Shown: positions 51,964 to 62,594, counted from the first letter of the stretch. The stretch: DNA of 64,000 bases from Exiguobacterium aurantiacum (GCF_024362205.1 NZ_CP101462.1:462501-526500); one strand, 5' to 3'. The notes: generated from the sequence alone by a model not told the origin. Numbers and translations: made by a program.

Positions 51964-53655
51964 ATGGCCAACTATACAATCGGCGTCGACTACGGGACGC
52001 AATCAGGACGTGCGGTCCTCGTTGACGTAGCGACAGGTCGAGAAGTGGCGACCGCGGTCAAACCGTACACACATGGCGTCATGGATGAATATTTACCGGA
52101 TGGGGTAACCCGTCTCGAGCATGATTGGGCGCTCCAACATCCGCAAGACTATTTAGAAGTATTAGAACTCACCATCCCGGCCGTCGTGAAAGAGGCGGGG
52201 ATCACGGCTGACCAAGTCGTGGGACTCGGTATCGATTTCACAGCTTGCACGATCTTACCGATTGACGAACACTTGAACCCGCTTTGTTTCCGCGAGGAAC
52301 ATCAACAAAACCCGCACAGCTACGTGAAGCTTTGGAAGCATCATGCCGCGCAAGACGAGGCGGACGAGTTGAACCGCATCGCGGCCGAACGGGGCGAAGC
52401 TTTCTTGAAACGATACGGCGGGAAAATCTCATCGGAGTGGATGATTCCGAAAGTGTGGCAAATCCTGAACGAAGCGCCGGCCATTTATGAAGCGGCGGAC
52501 CAGATTCTAGAAGCGACGGATTGGGTCGTATCCCAGATGACGGGACACGTCGTTCGGAACAGTTGCACGGCTGGATATAAAGCCATTTGGCATAAACAAG
52601 ACCGCTACCCGTCAAACGAGTTCTTTAAAGCGCTCGACCCGCGGTTAGAGAATGTCGTCGAAGAGAAACTAACGCGCGACATCGCACCAATCGGGTCCAA
52701 GGCGGGTGAACTGACAGAGGCGTTCGCCGCGCGGATCGGACTCCTTCCAGGTACGGCTGTCGCGGTCGCGAACGTCGACGCCCATGTGGCGGTACCGGCT
52801 GTCGGAATCGCCGAACCTGGCAAGATGCTTATGGTCATGGGCACATCGACGTGCCACATCCTACTCGGTGAAGACGAACAGGTCGTTCCAGGCATGTGCG
52901 GCGTCGTCGAAGACGGCGTCATCCCAGGGTTGATGGGCTATGAAGCCGGTCAATCGTGTGTCGGAGACCATTTTGAATGGTTCACCGAGACGTGTGTCCC
53001 AGGGCATTACGTGGAAGAGGCCGCCTTGAAAGGCATCGGCATCCATCAGTTGTTGACGGAGAAAGCGGCCCGGCAACGTGTCGGGGAGAGCGGTCTCGTC
53101 GCCCTCGACTGGTGGAACGGGAACCGATCGACGCTCGTCGATACGAATTTGACGGGTGTCCTGCTCGGAGCGACATTGCTCACGAAACCAGAAGACATTT
53201 ACCGGGCATTGATTGAAGCGACAGCGTATGGGACGCGAACGATTGTGGAAGCGTTCCGGAACAGCGGTGTCCCTGTGCATGAAGTATATGCAGCCGGTGG
53301 GATCGCCGAGAAGAACGCCCTCATGATGCAAATCTATGCGGACGTCTTGAACATGGAAATCAAAATCTCAGCCTCCTCGCAAACGCCTGCCCTCGGGTCG
53401 GCCATGTTCGGGGCGGTGGCGGCCGGTACGGAGCGAGGCGGTTACGCCACGATCACGGAAGCTGCAGCGAAGATGGGCCGTGTCAAAGAAGAGACGTACA
53501 AGCCGATCCCGGAAAACGTCGCGACGTATGATGCTCTGTTCGCCGAATATACGAAGCTATACGACTACTTCGGTCGCGGTGAAAACGATGTGATGAAACG
53601 CTTGAAAAAAATCAAGGCTGAAGCGTCACGTGTGAAGGAGGAGCCGGTATGGTAA
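51964..53655 (+). CDS. araB: L-ribulokinase AraB
   Basis: 563-aa FGGY-family kinase that phosphorylates L-ribulose. Seen: [18 protein letters not shown] (phosphate 1 motif), [47 protein letters not shown], and the C-terminal FGGY segment [21 protein letters not shown] chose ATG 51964 with AGGTAGGG 8 nt upstream; ATG 51958 is close. First gene of the araBDA operon; its stop overlaps araD. Confidence 0.93.
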   Translation: MANYTIGVDYGTQSGRAVLVDVATGREVATAVKPYTHGVMDEYLPDGVTRLEHDWALQHPQDYLEVLELTIPAVVKEAGITADQVVGLGIDFTACTILPIDEHLNPLCFREEHQQNPHSYVKLWKHHAAQDEADELNRIAAERGEAFLKRYGGKISSEWMIPKVWQILNEAPAIYEAADQILEATDWVVSQMTGHVVRNSCTAGYKAIWHKQDRYPSNEFFKALDPRLENVVEEKLTRDIAPIGSKAGELTEAFAARIGLLPGTAVAVANVDAHVAVPAVGIAEPGKMLMVMGTSTCHILLGEDEQVVPGMCGVVEDGVIPGLMGYEAGQSCVGDHFEWFTETCVPGHYVEEAALKGIGIHQLLTEKAARQRVGESGLVALDWWNGNRSTLVDTNLTGVLLGATLLTKPEDIYRALIEATAYGTRTIVEAFRNSGVPVHEVYAAGGIAEKNALMMQIYADVLNMEIKISASSQTPALGSAMFGAVAAGTERGGYATITEAAAKMGRVKEETYKPIPENVATYDALFAEYTKLYDYFGRGENDVMKRLKKIKAEASRVKEEPVW

Positions 53656-54347
53656 GCCGTCGTTTGAAGGAAGCCGTGCTCGAAGCGAACTTGGCCCTCC
53701 CGCAACACGGCTTGGTCACCTTCACATGGGGCAACGTCAGCGGCATCGACCGGAACGCCGGATTGGTCGTCATCAAGCCGAGCGGTGTCCCTTACGAACG
53801 ATTGACCGTGGAAGACATGGTCGTCGTCGATTTGGAGGGTAACGTCGTCGAAGGCGAGCTTCGTCCCTCATCAGATACACCGACCCATCTCGCGCTCTAC
53901 CGGTCTCTCCCTGAGATCGGCGGGGTCGTGCACACCCATTCGCCATGGGCGACGAGCTGGGCCCAGGCGAAGCGGGCAATCCCGGCGTTCGGAACGACAC
54001 ACGCCGATTACTTTTATGGCGAGATTCCGTGTACTCGAGAATTGACAGACGAAGAGATCGCAACGGCGTATGAGCTCGAGACCGGACACGTCATTTTAGA
54101 GACGCTCGACGAATTAATGCTCGAAGCGGTCGCCGTACCCGGTGTGCTCGTGGCCAACCACGCACCGTTCTGCTGGGGCAAAGACGCGAATGAGGCCGTC
54201 CATAACGCGGTCGTCCTCGAGGAAGTCGCCAAGATGGGACTTCACGCCTTGAACTTGAACCCTGGCCTGACACCGATTAAACAGAGCATCTTAGATAAAC
54301 ACTATTTGCGAAAACATGGGGCGAACGCATACTACGGCCAAAAATGA
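53649..54347 (+). CDS. araD: L-ribulose-5-phosphate 4-epimerase AraD
   Basis: 232-aa class II aldolase fold enzyme converting L-ribulose-5-phosphate to D-xylulose-5-phosphate. Seen: [12 protein letters not shown] (substrate Asn), [23 protein letters not shown], zinc ligands in [14 protein letters not shown] (two His) and [10 protein letters not shown], and the third His in [10 protein letters not shown]. The start overlaps the araB end; GGAGGAGCC precedes it. Confidence 0.93.
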   Translation: MVSRRLKEAVLEANLALPQHGLVTFTWGNVSGIDRNAGLVVIKPSGVPYERLTVEDMVVVDLEGNVVEGELRPSSDTPTHLALYRSLPEIGGVVHTHSPWATSWAQAKRAIPAFGTTHADYFYGEIPCTRELTDEEIATAYELETGHVILETLDELMLEAVAVPGVLVANHAPFCWGKDANEAVHNAVVLEEVAKMGLHALNLNPGLTPIKQSILDKHYLRKHGANAYYGQK

Positions 54348-54381
54348 CCGGCACTTCGCCCTCACATTAGGGGGACTTTGG

Positions 54382-55869
54382 ATGTTGACAGCGAAAACAT
54401 ATGAATTTTGGTTCGTGACAGGAAGCCAAATGCTTTACGGCGAAGACGTGCTTCGACAAGTGGAGGGTCATTCAAAAGAGATGGTGGCCGGGCTCGATGC
54501 GGCCGACGTCTTCAGCGACCGGGTCGTCTTCAAGGGCGTCGTCAAAAACGCAGAAGAGATCCGTCAGATGATGCTTCAAGCGAATGCGGACGACTCATGT
54601 GCGGGCGTGATCACCTGGATGCACACGTTCTCCCCATCGAAGATGTGGATCAGTGGCATGTGCGTCCTGCAAAAACCGTTGCTCCATTTCGGTACACAGT
54701 TCAATCGCGACATCCCATGGGACGCGATCGATATGGACTTCATGAACTTGAACCAATCGGCGCACGGCGACCGGGAGCACGGCTTCATCACGAGCCGGAT
54801 GAACGTCAAACGTAAAGTGCTCGTCGGCCACTGGGAAGACGAGACGACACGCGGGAAGATGGCGAGCTGGATGAAAGTCGCTCATGCGTTGGCCGAAAGC
54901 AAAGTGTTAAAAGTGGCTCGTTTCGGTGACAACATGCGCAACGTCGCCGTGACGGAAGGCGATAAAGTCGAAGCGCAGATCCGCCTCGGTTGGACGGTGG
55001 ACGGATATGGTGTCGGTGATCTCGTCGCATATATGGACGCCGTGACTGACACAGATCTCGACGCGCTGATGGACGAATACGCGTCTCGTTATGAGCTGAC
55101 GAACAAAGGGATGGCTGAAGAGGAGTTCCTCGATTCGGTCCGTTACCAAGGCCGGATTGAACTCGGCATGAAAGCCTTCCTCGAGGCAGGCGGCTATACC
55201 GCCTTCACGACGACGTTTGAAGATTTGTACGGCATGAAGCAGTTGCCGGGTCTCGCCGTTCAACGCTTGATGGAGCAAGGCTATGGCTTTGCCGGAGAAG
55301 GTGACTGGAAAACGGCAGCGTTGGTACGTCTCATGAAAATCATGGCGAACAACGAGCGAACCTCGTTCATGGAAGATTACACGTACCACTTCGAGCCGGG
55401 CAACGAGATGGTGCTTGGCGCCCACATGTTGGAAATTTGTCCGACGATCGCGGTCGACAAGCCAAGAATCGAAGTCCACCCGCTCGGTATCGGCGACCGG
55501 GAAGCACCGGCCCGGATCGTCTTTGAAGGACAGAGCGGCAAGGCGTTGAACGCGAGCATCATCGATCTCGGCCATCGCTTCCGTCTCCTCGTCAACACGG
55601 TCGAAGGAATTCAGCCGGAAGAGGCGATGCCGAACTTGCCGGTCGCACGCGTTCTTTGGAAAACAGAACCTTCGATGGCGCAAGCGGTCGAAAACTGGAT
55701 TCAAGCCGGTGGGGCGCACCACACCTGTTATTCGTATGAAGTGACGACCGACCAACTGCGGGACTTCGCGGAACTGCTCGACGTTGAAATTGCGGTCATC
55801 GACGCCAAGACGGAGACGGTCCAATTCAACAACGAACTACGTTGGAACGAACTTTACTATCGACCATAA
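54382..55869 (+). CDS. araA: L-arabinose isomerase AraA
   Basis: 495-aa isomerase converting L-arabinose to L-ribulose. Seen: FWFVTGSQMLYGEDVLRQVE (N-terminal family signature), WMHTFSPSKMWISG, LLHFGTQFNRDIPWD, active-site Glu/His region DYTYHFEPGNEMVLGAHMLE, HHTCYSYEVT near the end. I chose ATG 54382 with AGGGGG 7 nt upstream, 34 bp after araD. Confidence 0.94.
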   Translation: MLTAKTYEFWFVTGSQMLYGEDVLRQVEGHSKEMVAGLDAADVFSDRVVFKGVVKNAEEIRQMMLQANADDSCAGVITWMHTFSPSKMWISGMCVLQKPLLHFGTQFNRDIPWDAIDMDFMNLNQSAHGDREHGFITSRMNVKRKVLVGHWEDETTRGKMASWMKVAHALAESKVLKVARFGDNMRNVAVTEGDKVEAQIRLGWTVDGYGVGDLVAYMDAVTDTDLDALMDEYASRYELTNKGMAEEEFLDSVRYQGRIELGMKAFLEAGGYTAFTTTFEDLYGMKQLPGLAVQRLMEQGYGFAGEGDWKTAALVRLMKIMANNERTSFMEDYTYHFEPGNEMVLGAHMLEICPTIAVDKPRIEVHPLGIGDREAPARIVFEGQSGKALNASIIDLGHRFRLLVNTVEGIQPEEAMPNLPVARVLWKTEPSMAQAVENWIQAGGAHHTCYSYEVTTDQLRDFAELLDVEIAVIDAKTETVQFNNELRWNELYYRP

Positions 55870-55873
55870 TCTA

Positions 55874-55898
55874 AAGGGCCACTTCGTTGGCCCTTCTT
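55874..55898 (+). terminator. Hairpin between araA and abfA
   Basis: AAGGGCCA and TGGCCCTT pair around CTTCGT; the T-tract is weak (CTTCTTC), so it is probably an attenuator or stabilising hairpin that lowers abfA expression relative to araA. Confidence 0.55.
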
Positions 55899-55913
55899 CA
55901 TGGAGGAGATACA

Positions 55914-57437
55914 ATGAACAACCAACTCATCAAACCGACGCACGTGACGACAGGGACGACACAGCTCATCGTCAATGCCGACTTAACCAAAGGGACGATC
56001 AGCAAGCACATCTATGGTCACTTCGCTGAGCATTTGGGTCGTTGTATTTATGAAGGGCTCTGGGTCGGTCCCGAGTCACCGATTCCAAACACGGATGGCA
56101 TTCGCAACGACGTGCTCGCCGCCTTGAAGAAATTGAACATCCCGGTCCTCCGTTGGCCGGGCGGCTGTTTTGCCGACGAGTACCACTGGAAGGATGGGGT
56201 CGGTCCGAACGAGAATCGAAAACGGATGGTCAACACGCACTGGGGTGGGGTCGTCGAAAACAACCACTTCGGTACGCATGAATTCATGCGCCTCTGCGAG
56301 CTGCTCGAGTGTGAACCGTACATCTGTGGGAACGTTGGAAGCGGAACGGTGCAAGAGATGTCGGAATGGGTGGAGTACATGACGTTCGGTGGCGAGTCAC
56401 CGATGTCGAACTGGCGACAAGAGAACGGCCGGAACGAACCGTGGGAACTCACGTACTTCGGCGTCGGGAATGAGAACTGGGGCTGCGGCGGTAACATGCG
56501 CCCTGAATATTATGCGGACCTGTATCGCCGCTACCAGACGTACGTCCGCAACTACGACGGTAATAAACTTTATAAAATCGCCGGTGGGGCGAACATCGAC
56601 GACTATAAATGGACAGAGGTCCTGATGCGGGAAGCAGGGACGATGATGGACGGGCTCAGCCTCCATTACTACACGATCCCAGGTGACTTCTGGTTGGGCA
56701 AAGGCTCGGCTCTCGATTTCACGGAGGACGAATGGTTCATCACGTTGAAGCGCGCCCTCCATATGGACGAGTTGATCACGAAGCACGGCCAGATCATGGA
56801 CCAGTATGACCCAGAGAAACATGTCGGCTTGATCGTCGACGAGTGGGGCACTTGGTTCGATGTGGAGCCGGGGACGAACCCAGGTTTCTTGTATCAACAA
56901 AACTCGATCCGGGATGCACTCGTGGCTGCGGTCCACTTCAACATCTTCCATAACCATAACGACCGCGTCCATATGGCGAACATCGCTCAAATGGTCAACG
57001 TGTTGCAGGCGATGATTTTGACAGAAGGAGACCGATTCATCCTCACGCCGACATACCATGTGTTCGAGATGTACAGTGTCCACCAAGACGCCGAACGCGT
57101 CGAACTCGCCGCGCACACACGTAACTATGTGGCCAAAGATGAAGCCATCCCGGCCGTGAACGCCACCGCTTCGCGAAATGCGGAAGGTGTGCTTCATATC
57201 AGCCTCTGCCAACTCGACCACGAGCAAGGCGATACGGTCGAAATCGATTTACGGGGAGTCGGCGCCATCTCTGACGTGTCGGCCCGGATTTTGACGGCAG
57301 ACCATTTAAACGCTCACAACACGTTCGAACAACCTGACCTCGTCTCACCACGGGACCATGACGTGACCGTCACGGAAGACGGCAAGCTCGTCCTCGACGT
57401 GCCGGCGATGAGCGTCATCACCATCGCGGTCCGCTGA
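55914..57437 (+). CDS. abfA: GH51 alpha-L-arabinofuranosidase
   Basis: 507-aa intracellular exo-enzyme removing terminal arabinofuranose. Seen: family N-terminal block [39 protein letters not shown], acid/base Glu in [11 protein letters not shown], nucleophile Glu in [16 protein letters not shown]-terminal beta domain. GGAG precedes ATG 55914. It completes debranching of oligomers cut by the GH43 enzymes. Confidence 0.94.
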   Translation: MNNQLIKPTHVTTGTTQLIVNADLTKGTISKHIYGHFAEHLGRCIYEGLWVGPESPIPNTDGIRNDVLAALKKLNIPVLRWPGGCFADEYHWKDGVGPNENRKRMVNTHWGGVVENNHFGTHEFMRLCELLECEPYICGNVGSGTVQEMSEWVEYMTFGGESPMSNWRQENGRNEPWELTYFGVGNENWGCGGNMRPEYYADLYRRYQTYVRNYDGNKLYKIAGGANIDDYKWTEVLMREAGTMMDGLSLHYYTIPGDFWLGKGSALDFTEDEWFITLKRALHMDELITKHGQIMDQYDPEKHVGLIVDEWGTWFDVEPGTNPGFLYQQNSIRDALVAAVHFNIFHNHNDRVHMANIAQMVNVLQAMILTEGDRFILTPTYHVFEMYSVHQDAERVELAAHTRNYVAKDEAIPAVNATASRNAEGVLHISLCQLDHEQGDTVEIDLRGVGAISDVSARILTADHLNAHNTFEQPDLVSPRDHDVTVTEDGKLVLDVPAMSVITIAVR

Positions 57438-57438
57438 G

Positions 57439-57678
57439 ATGACAGTGGCGGAGACGCGGCGATGTCGGACCTGTCCACCGCAAGCGACAGACCAAGACTG
57501 GCTGTTGACCATCGATGCGGAAGTCATGAAGCAGGTGTCGGATACGGAATATGAGGCACGCCTCACCCATTGCGCGGCTTGCCCGTTCCAGCAACAAGAT
57601 ACTTGCTTGAAATGTGGGTGTTACGTCTCGTATCGGGCGCGACTCGCGACGAAACACTGCCCAGTGAACGTTTGGTAA
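57439..57678 (+). CDS. DUF6171-like Cys-rich protein
   Basis: 79 aa with eight Cys: CRTCP near the start, CAACPFQQQDTCLKCGCYV in the centre, and KHCPVNVW at the end; the central block is the DUF6171 pattern (C-x2-C, C-x2-C-x-C). It probably binds zinc or an iron-sulfur cluster. It starts 1 nt after the abfA stop and lies 15 bp before galM, so it is a true member of the arabinose operon. Function unknown. Confidence 0.8.
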   Translation: MTVAETRRCRTCPPQATDQDWLLTIDAEVMKQVSDTEYEARLTHCAACPFQQQDTCLKCGCYVSYRARLATKHCPVNVW

Positions 57679-57693
57679 AAAGGAGTGGATGTC

Positions 57694-58698
57694 ATGGAGC
57701 GGCAACTAGAAACAGCGATTGACGAGTCGACGATCACGCTCGAAAACGGCTTGTATCGTTTGAACATATTGACTTACGGAGCGACGTTGCAAGAATTTTC
57801 GATTCAGGACGACGGCTGGAAAAATATCGTCTTGTCGTATGGAACAGTCGAGGCGTACATGCAGGACACGTATTATTTGGGTGCGACGATCGGACGGGTC
57901 GCCGGACGGATCGACCAGAGTACGTTCGACCTGGATGGTGTGACGTATCACGTGCCCGCGAATGAAGGTGTCCATCACCTTCACGGCGGAGAAGGGTTGC
58001 ACCGTCGCGTTTGGACGGTCGAACAGAGGACATCCGACCGTGTGACGCTTCATTGCGTCAGTCCGGAAGGAGAGAACGGATATCCCGGGACACTCGACGT
58101 CCGCGCCATGTTCGAACTGGTCGACCATGGCGTCAGCATCACATACGAGGCGACCTCTGATCAAGATACGGTGTGTGATTTGACGAACCATACGTATTTC
58201 AACTTGAGCGGAGGTGAGCGGGACATCTTGAACCATGAGCTTACGTTGTCCGCTGACACGTTCGCTGAGCTGCGGGATGATTTGATTCCGACGGGTCGCT
58301 TGCTTGAAGTCGATCAGACAGCGTTTGATTTCCGGTCTGGTCGCGCCTTGGCGGACGGTCTCGAGTCAACCCATCCACAAAACGAATTGGTCAACGGCTA
58401 TGACCATCCGTTCGTCTTCACGGAGCGACGGGAAGCGAGACTCTATGAGCGAGAGTCACAGCGAGAGTTGACGATCTCGACGACGGCCCCCGCCATTGTC
58501 CTCTATTCGGGCAATCAGATGAACGAGACGACTTCATTGCGTGAAGGGACGTCGAGACGTCACTACGGCGTCTGTCTGGAACCGCAACACCTCCCTGATG
58601 CGGTTCACCAGGAGACGTTCCCGTCGATTCGCTTGAAGGCAGGAAACACGTACCGTTGGCAAACGACGTACCGCGTCGAGACAGGAGTCAGCCGATGA
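57694..58698 (+). CDS. galM: Aldose 1-epimerase
   Basis: 334-aa mutarotase, here likely for arabinose anomers released by the arabinosidases. Seen: LGATIGRVAGRI, catalytic His in CDLTNHTYFNLSG, GYDHPFVF, and catalytic Glu in GVCLEPQHLPDA. ATG 57694 has AAGGAG 8 nt upstream. The stop overlaps araM as ATGA. Confidence 0.9.
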   Translation: MERQLETAIDESTITLENGLYRLNILTYGATLQEFSIQDDGWKNIVLSYGTVEAYMQDTYYLGATIGRVAGRIDQSTFDLDGVTYHVPANEGVHHLHGGEGLHRRVWTVEQRTSDRVTLHCVSPEGENGYPGTLDVRAMFELVDHGVSITYEATSDQDTVCDLTNHTYFNLSGGERDILNHELTLSADTFAELRDDLIPTGRLLEVDQTAFDFRSGRALADGLESTHPQNELVNGYDHPFVFTERREARLYERESQRELTISTTAPAIVLYSGNQMNETTSLREGTSRRHYGVCLEPQHLPDAVHQETFPSIRLKAGNTYRWQTTYRVETGVSR

Positions 58699-59864
58699 AC
58701 CTCGAACAGATTAACGAACACGTTCAAGCTTGTGATTGCGGGAATCCCCATCACGCGATCACGATTGAACGGATGGTCGCGTCTGAACACGTTTGGGTCG
58801 AATTGGCTGCGTTCGTCCACGAAAAAGAGTGGAACCACCTCCTCGTCGTCGCCGACACGAATACCGAGCGCGTCGGGTTTCTCCCGCTACGAGAAGCCTT
58901 GATGGACATCGGAGTTGATGTGTCGCTCGTCTCGCTCCAAGCGGATGAGCAAGGCGACGTCTTGGCGGAGGAACGCTCGGTCGTCCAAGTATTGCTTCAA
59001 CAAGATGAAACCGTCGATGCGCTCATCGCGCTAGGGGCCGGCACGATTCATGACGTCACCCGGTTCTGTGCGGCCAAAACGAAAGTACCGTTCATCTCGG
59101 TGCCGACCGCGCCGTCAGTGGACGGCTTCACGTCGAAAGGGGCCCCTCTCATTGTGAGAGGCAAGAAAATCACGTACCAGCTCGTGTCCCCGATTGCGGT
59201 GTTCGTCCCGAGTCAGGTGATTCGGAAGGCACCCGACGCGTTGATTGCGGCCGGGGTCGGCGATATGCTCGGGAAATACACGTCCTTGTTGGACTGGCGG
59301 TTCGGAGCATTTGACGGCGGTGAACCGTTTTGTCCGGTCGCCGCATCGCTGACGGAACAGGCGTTACAATCGTGTGTGGACGCCTTGCCTGCCATCTATA
59401 AACGAGACGCGGACGGGTTGGATCAACTGATGGAGTCGCTATTGTTGTCCGGAGTCGCCATGTTGATTTTCGGTCATTCACACCCGGCTTCCGGTGGTGA
59501 GCATCATTTATCCCACTATTGGGAGATGGACTTCATCGCCAACCATCGTCCGGCGATCCTCCATGGAACGAAAGTCGCCATCGCCACGATGGAACTCATC
59601 GATTCTTATAAAACAATGATGCTCGAATGGCCCGACACGCCGGGCGCGCTACGGGCGTGGGCCGAGCAGATGCCGACGCGGCAAAAGCTCGAACACATCT
59701 TCCACGCGTTACAGGCACCGCTCCGGCCGGACGAGATCGGGGTCTCCTCGCTCCTGTTAGCGAGTAGCAAGCGAGAGGCGTACCGTTTGAGAGAACGACA
59801 TACACTGTTAAAACATATGAGTTTGAACCGAACACAATCTGAGGTAGGGGAGCGTTCTTTATGA
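58695..59864 (+). CDS. araM: AraM, glycerol-1-phosphate dehydrogenase family
   Basis: 389-aa iron-dependent-alcohol-dehydrogenase fold protein, matching Bacillus AraM, an NADH-dependent sn-glycerol-1-phosphate dehydrogenase. Seen: ALGAGTIHDVTRFCAAKTK (NAD-binding glycine loop), SVPTAPSVDGFTSKGAPL, AAGVGDMLGKYTSLLDW (metal Asp), metal His residues in FGHSHPASGGEHHLSHYWE and LHGTKVAIATM. ATG 58695 overlaps the galM stop. Its role in arabinose growth is not understood in Bacillus either. Confidence 0.9.
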   Translation: MNLEQINEHVQACDCGNPHHAITIERMVASEHVWVELAAFVHEKEWNHLLVVADTNTERVGFLPLREALMDIGVDVSLVSLQADEQGDVLAEERSVVQVLLQQDETVDALIALGAGTIHDVTRFCAAKTKVPFISVPTAPSVDGFTSKGAPLIVRGKKITYQLVSPIAVFVPSQVIRKAPDALIAAGVGDMLGKYTSLLDWRFGAFDGGEPFCPVAASLTEQALQSCVDALPAIYKRDADGLDQLMESLLLSGVAMLIFGHSHPASGGEHHLSHYWEMDFIANHRPAILHGTKVAIATMELIDSYKTMMLEWPDTPGALRAWAEQMPTRQKLEHIFHALQAPLRPDEIGVSSLLLASSKREAYRLRERHTLLKHMSLNRTQSEVGERSL

Positions 59865-60808
59865 GAGAGACGATCACGAATCCGCTAGTGGAACAACGAG
59901 CGGACCCATGGATCATACGCCATACAGATGGCTATTATTACTTCACGGCCTCGTTGCCGGACTTCAGAGGTATCCCGCTCCGTCGAGCGAAGACGCTCGT
60001 GGCCTTGACCGAGGCGGAGGAACGAGTCGTCTGGACCAAACGTGAGACGGGCATCATGAGTGCGAACATCTGGGCCCCGGAATTACATCACATCCAAGGG
60101 AAATGGTACCTCTATTTCGCGGCTGCGCGAGAAAATCACGTATTCGATCATCGGATGTATGTGCTCGAGAACAGCTCGGCGAATCCGCTCGAAGGGGAAT
60201 GGGTCGAAAAAGGACAGGTCCGGACTTGGTGCGAATCGTTCGCGCTTGATGCGACGACGTTCGAGCACGAGGGGCGCCTCTATTATGTATGGGCCCAAAA
60301 AGACCCGTCCATCGATGGCAACTCGAACCTCTATATCTCGGAGATGGCGAACCCGTGGACACTCACGGGGCCACAGACGATGATTGCGACGCCGGAGTAT
60401 GACTGGGAGAAGGTCGGGTTCCTCGTGAACGAAGGGCCGGCCGTGTTGAAGCGGAATGGTCACATCTATATCACGTTCTCTGCGAGTGCGACGGACCATC
60501 ACTACTGCATGGGCCTCCTGCGCGCCGAAGAGACGAGCAATCTATTGGACGCGGCGAGTTGGACGAAGCATCCCGAACCGGTCTTCGGAACCGATGAAGC
60601 GGCCAGTCAATTCGGACCGGGTCATAATAGTTTTACGACGCTAGATGACGGGACGGACATCCTCGTCTATCATGCCCGTAACTATAAAGAAATCGTCGGG
60701 AATCCGCTCTGGGACCCGAACCGACATACGCGTGTCCAACCGTTCATGTGGGATGAAACTGGCCCGGTGTTCGGCCGGCCGATTCGCGACGAGGAGGCTG
60801 TACGATGA
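59861..60808 (+). CDS. GH43 exo-acting arabinosidase (copy 1)
   Basis: 315-aa single-domain GH43 enzyme without signal peptide: EQRADPWIIRHTDGYYYFTA (catalytic-base Asp), IWAPELHHIQGKWYLYFAA, SFALDATTFEHEGRLYYVWA, LVNEGPAVLKRNGHIYITFS (acid Glu), FGPGHNSFTTLDDG. This pattern fits exo-alpha-1,5-L-arabinofuranosidases or arabinosidases of GH43 rather than the two-domain endo-enzymes upstream. Overlaps araM by 4 nt. Confidence 0.85.
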   Translation: MRETITNPLVEQRADPWIIRHTDGYYYFTASLPDFRGIPLRRAKTLVALTEAEERVVWTKRETGIMSANIWAPELHHIQGKWYLYFAAARENHVFDHRMYVLENSSANPLEGEWVEKGQVRTWCESFALDATTFEHEGRLYYVWAQKDPSIDGNSNLYISEMANPWTLTGPQTMIATPEYDWEKVGFLVNEGPAVLKRNGHIYITFSASATDHHYCMGLLRAEETSNLLDAASWTKHPEPVFGTDEAASQFGPGHNSFTTLDDGTDILVYHARNYKEIVGNPLWDPNRHTRVQPFMWDETGPVFGRPIRDEEAVR

Positions 60809-61749
60809 AGCAAGTAGAAGATCGACATTTGATATTAGAACAGCGGGCCGACCCGTGGGTATATTTGCATACGGATGGCTACTACTACTTCACGGCGTCG
60901 GTGCCTGAGTATGACTTGATCGAGCTACGCCGCGCCAAGTCGCTTCAAGCGCTTCGGACGGCCGAGCCGGTGACCGCATGGGTGAAGCACGAGACAGGTC
61001 CGATGAGCGACTTGATTTGGGCGCCTGAACTGCACCACATTCATGGCAAGTGGTATCTCTATTTTGCGGCCGCGAAATCGCGGGACATCGTCAACGGTCT
61101 GTTCGACCACCGCATGTTCGTGTTAGAGAACGAATCAACGAATCCGCTCGAAGGGGAGTGGGTCGAAAAAGGGCAGATCCAGACCGAATGGGATTCGTTT
61201 GCCCTTGATGCGACCGTGTTTGAGCACAAAGCGACCCACTATTTGGTGTGGGCCCAAAAGGACCCGGCCATCGAGGGCAACTCCAATCTATACATCGCTG
61301 AGCTCGAAAACCCATGGACGATTAAATTGCCACAAGTCATGCTGACGAAGCCTGAGTATGACTGGGAGACTCGCGGTTTCCTCGTCAACGAGGGGGCGGC
61401 CGTCTTGAAGCGAAACGGCCACATCTTCATCACGTATTCGGCGAGTGCGACCGATGAGAACTACTGTATGGGCATGTTGTGCGCCTCGGACGACGCTGAT
61501 GTGTTAAACCCGGCATCGTGGTCAAAATCATTCCGGCCGGTGTTCCAGACGAATGCCGACGTGAATCAATTCGGGCCAGGTCACAATAGCTTTACCGTGA
61601 ATGAAAAGGGAGAAGACGTCCTAATCTACCATGCTCGGACGTATACGGAAATCGAAGGGGATCCCCTCTACGATCCGAACCGTCATGCGCGCGCACAAGT
61701 GTTCACGTGGAATGAAGAAGGGCGCCCGGAATTTGGGAAGCCGCTCTAA
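60805..61749 (+). CDS. GH43 exo-acting arabinosidase (copy 2)
   Basis: 314 aa, a clear tandem paralogue of the preceding gene: LEQRADPWVYLHTDGYYYFT, SFALDATVFEHKATHYLVWA, FLVNEGAAVLKRNGHIFITY, FGPGHNSFTVNEKG. The catalytic Asp and Glu are kept. It overlaps the previous gene by 4 nt and ends the operon at a strong terminator. Confidence 0.86.
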   Translation: MKQVEDRHLILEQRADPWVYLHTDGYYYFTASVPEYDLIELRRAKSLQALRTAEPVTAWVKHETGPMSDLIWAPELHHIHGKWYLYFAAAKSRDIVNGLFDHRMFVLENESTNPLEGEWVEKGQIQTEWDSFALDATVFEHKATHYLVWAQKDPAIEGNSNLYIAELENPWTIKLPQVMLTKPEYDWETRGFLVNEGAAVLKRNGHIFITYSASATDENYCMGMLCASDDADVLNPASWSKSFRPVFQTNADVNQFGPGHNSFTVNEKGEDVLIYHARTYTEIEGDPLYDPNRHARAQVFTWNEEGRPEFGKPL

Positions 61750-61754
61750 TCAGT

Positions 61755-61787
61755 AACAGACGCTCACACGTTGTGGGCGTCTGTTTT
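61755..61787 (+). terminator. Terminator of the arabinose operon
   Basis: AACAGACGC and GCGTCTGTT pair around an inner CAC/GTG stem, followed by TT. The 180 bp from here to the next gene are AT-rich with no gene seen. Confidence 0.85.
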
Positions 61788-61971
61788 CGTGGAAGAGGAG
61801 AATATGGAGCAAACATTCGAGTTCTTATGAAAAAATATACATGACTTGTGTCTAAACGGTATTTTTAATCGATCATTGACTACACATAAAAACTCATTTA
61901 CAAGCAAGGTGTGAAGAGGTTTATAGTTATAAAAAGAGAGATTAAATCTTGTAGGAATCGAGCGAAGATAA

Positions 61972-62469
61972 ATGAAGATGAAATGGATCGTGCGAGCACT
62001 AGGTGGTCTGCTTGTCCTCCTAGCCTTGGTTGAATTAGCAACGGACCGGTCTGACCCACCGAACCCTCCGATTGAACACACGTTTGAGGAACCGATTGCG
62101 TTTCCGTTTGAGATTACGCAACGCTACAGTGAGATTGATATCGAAAAGCCGCACCATATGCATCAATTCGTGTTTAACTATGTGAACGAGGAGACGGCAC
62201 AAGAGTTGCGCTACATTGTCCATAAAGTCGTCGATGAGCCTGAAGACATGGAGGACATCTCGTCATATGGAGACCAATACATACTTGCGGACGGGACCTC
62301 TGCTTTCTACGATGAGACGGAATCGACGTCCCAAGGGTTATGGTGGATCAACAAAGACGGCTTCACCGCCCGCATCATCTACTACATCGATGGCAACTCC
62401 GTCGAACTTGACGACGAGACCCGCTTACCGGTCCAGCAACTGATCAATTTAGCCAATCAAACATTATGA
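61972..62469 (+). CDS. Membrane-anchored or secreted protein, DUF4367-like
   Basis: 165 aa: N-terminal helix (WIVRALGGLLVLLALVELA), then an extracytoplasmic domain with QGLWWINKDGFTARIIYYID and ETRLPVQQLINLANQTL, similar in layout to DUF4367/anti-sigma C-terminal domains (Trp-rich strand followed by a final helix). No Cys for lipidation. The ribosome site is weak. Function unknown. Confidence 0.6.
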   Translation: MKMKWIVRALGGLLVLLALVELATDRSDPPNPPIEHTFEEPIAFPFEITQRYSEIDIEKPHHMHQFVFNYVNEETAQELRYIVHKVVDEPEDMEDISSYGDQYILADGTSAFYDETESTSQGLWWINKDGFTARIIYYIDGNSVELDDETRLPVQQLINLANQTL

Positions 62470-62473
62470 CGTC

Positions 62474-62519
62474 AGCCCGCTTTTCTCATTCGGTGAGAAA
62501 TGCGGGCTGTTTCTATTTT
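62474..62519 (+). terminator. Terminator
   Basis: CAGCCCGC and GCGGGCTG close an inner TTTCTCA/GTGAGAAA stem; a T-rich tract follows. Confidence 0.8.
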
Positions 62520-62543
62520 TCCTTAAATATCTTGAAGTTCAGA

Positions 62544-62594
62544 TTGACAGCACGCCCGGATTCGTCCTATACTCATAAATGATAATGATTATCA
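62544..62594 (+). promoter_or_regulatory. Promoter with Fur box for siderophore uptake
   Basis: TTGACA (62544-62549), 18-bp spacer, TATACT (62568-62573). TGATAATGATTATCA (62580-62594) is a perfect 7-1-7 Fur box over the start of transcription, giving iron repression. Confidence 0.9.
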
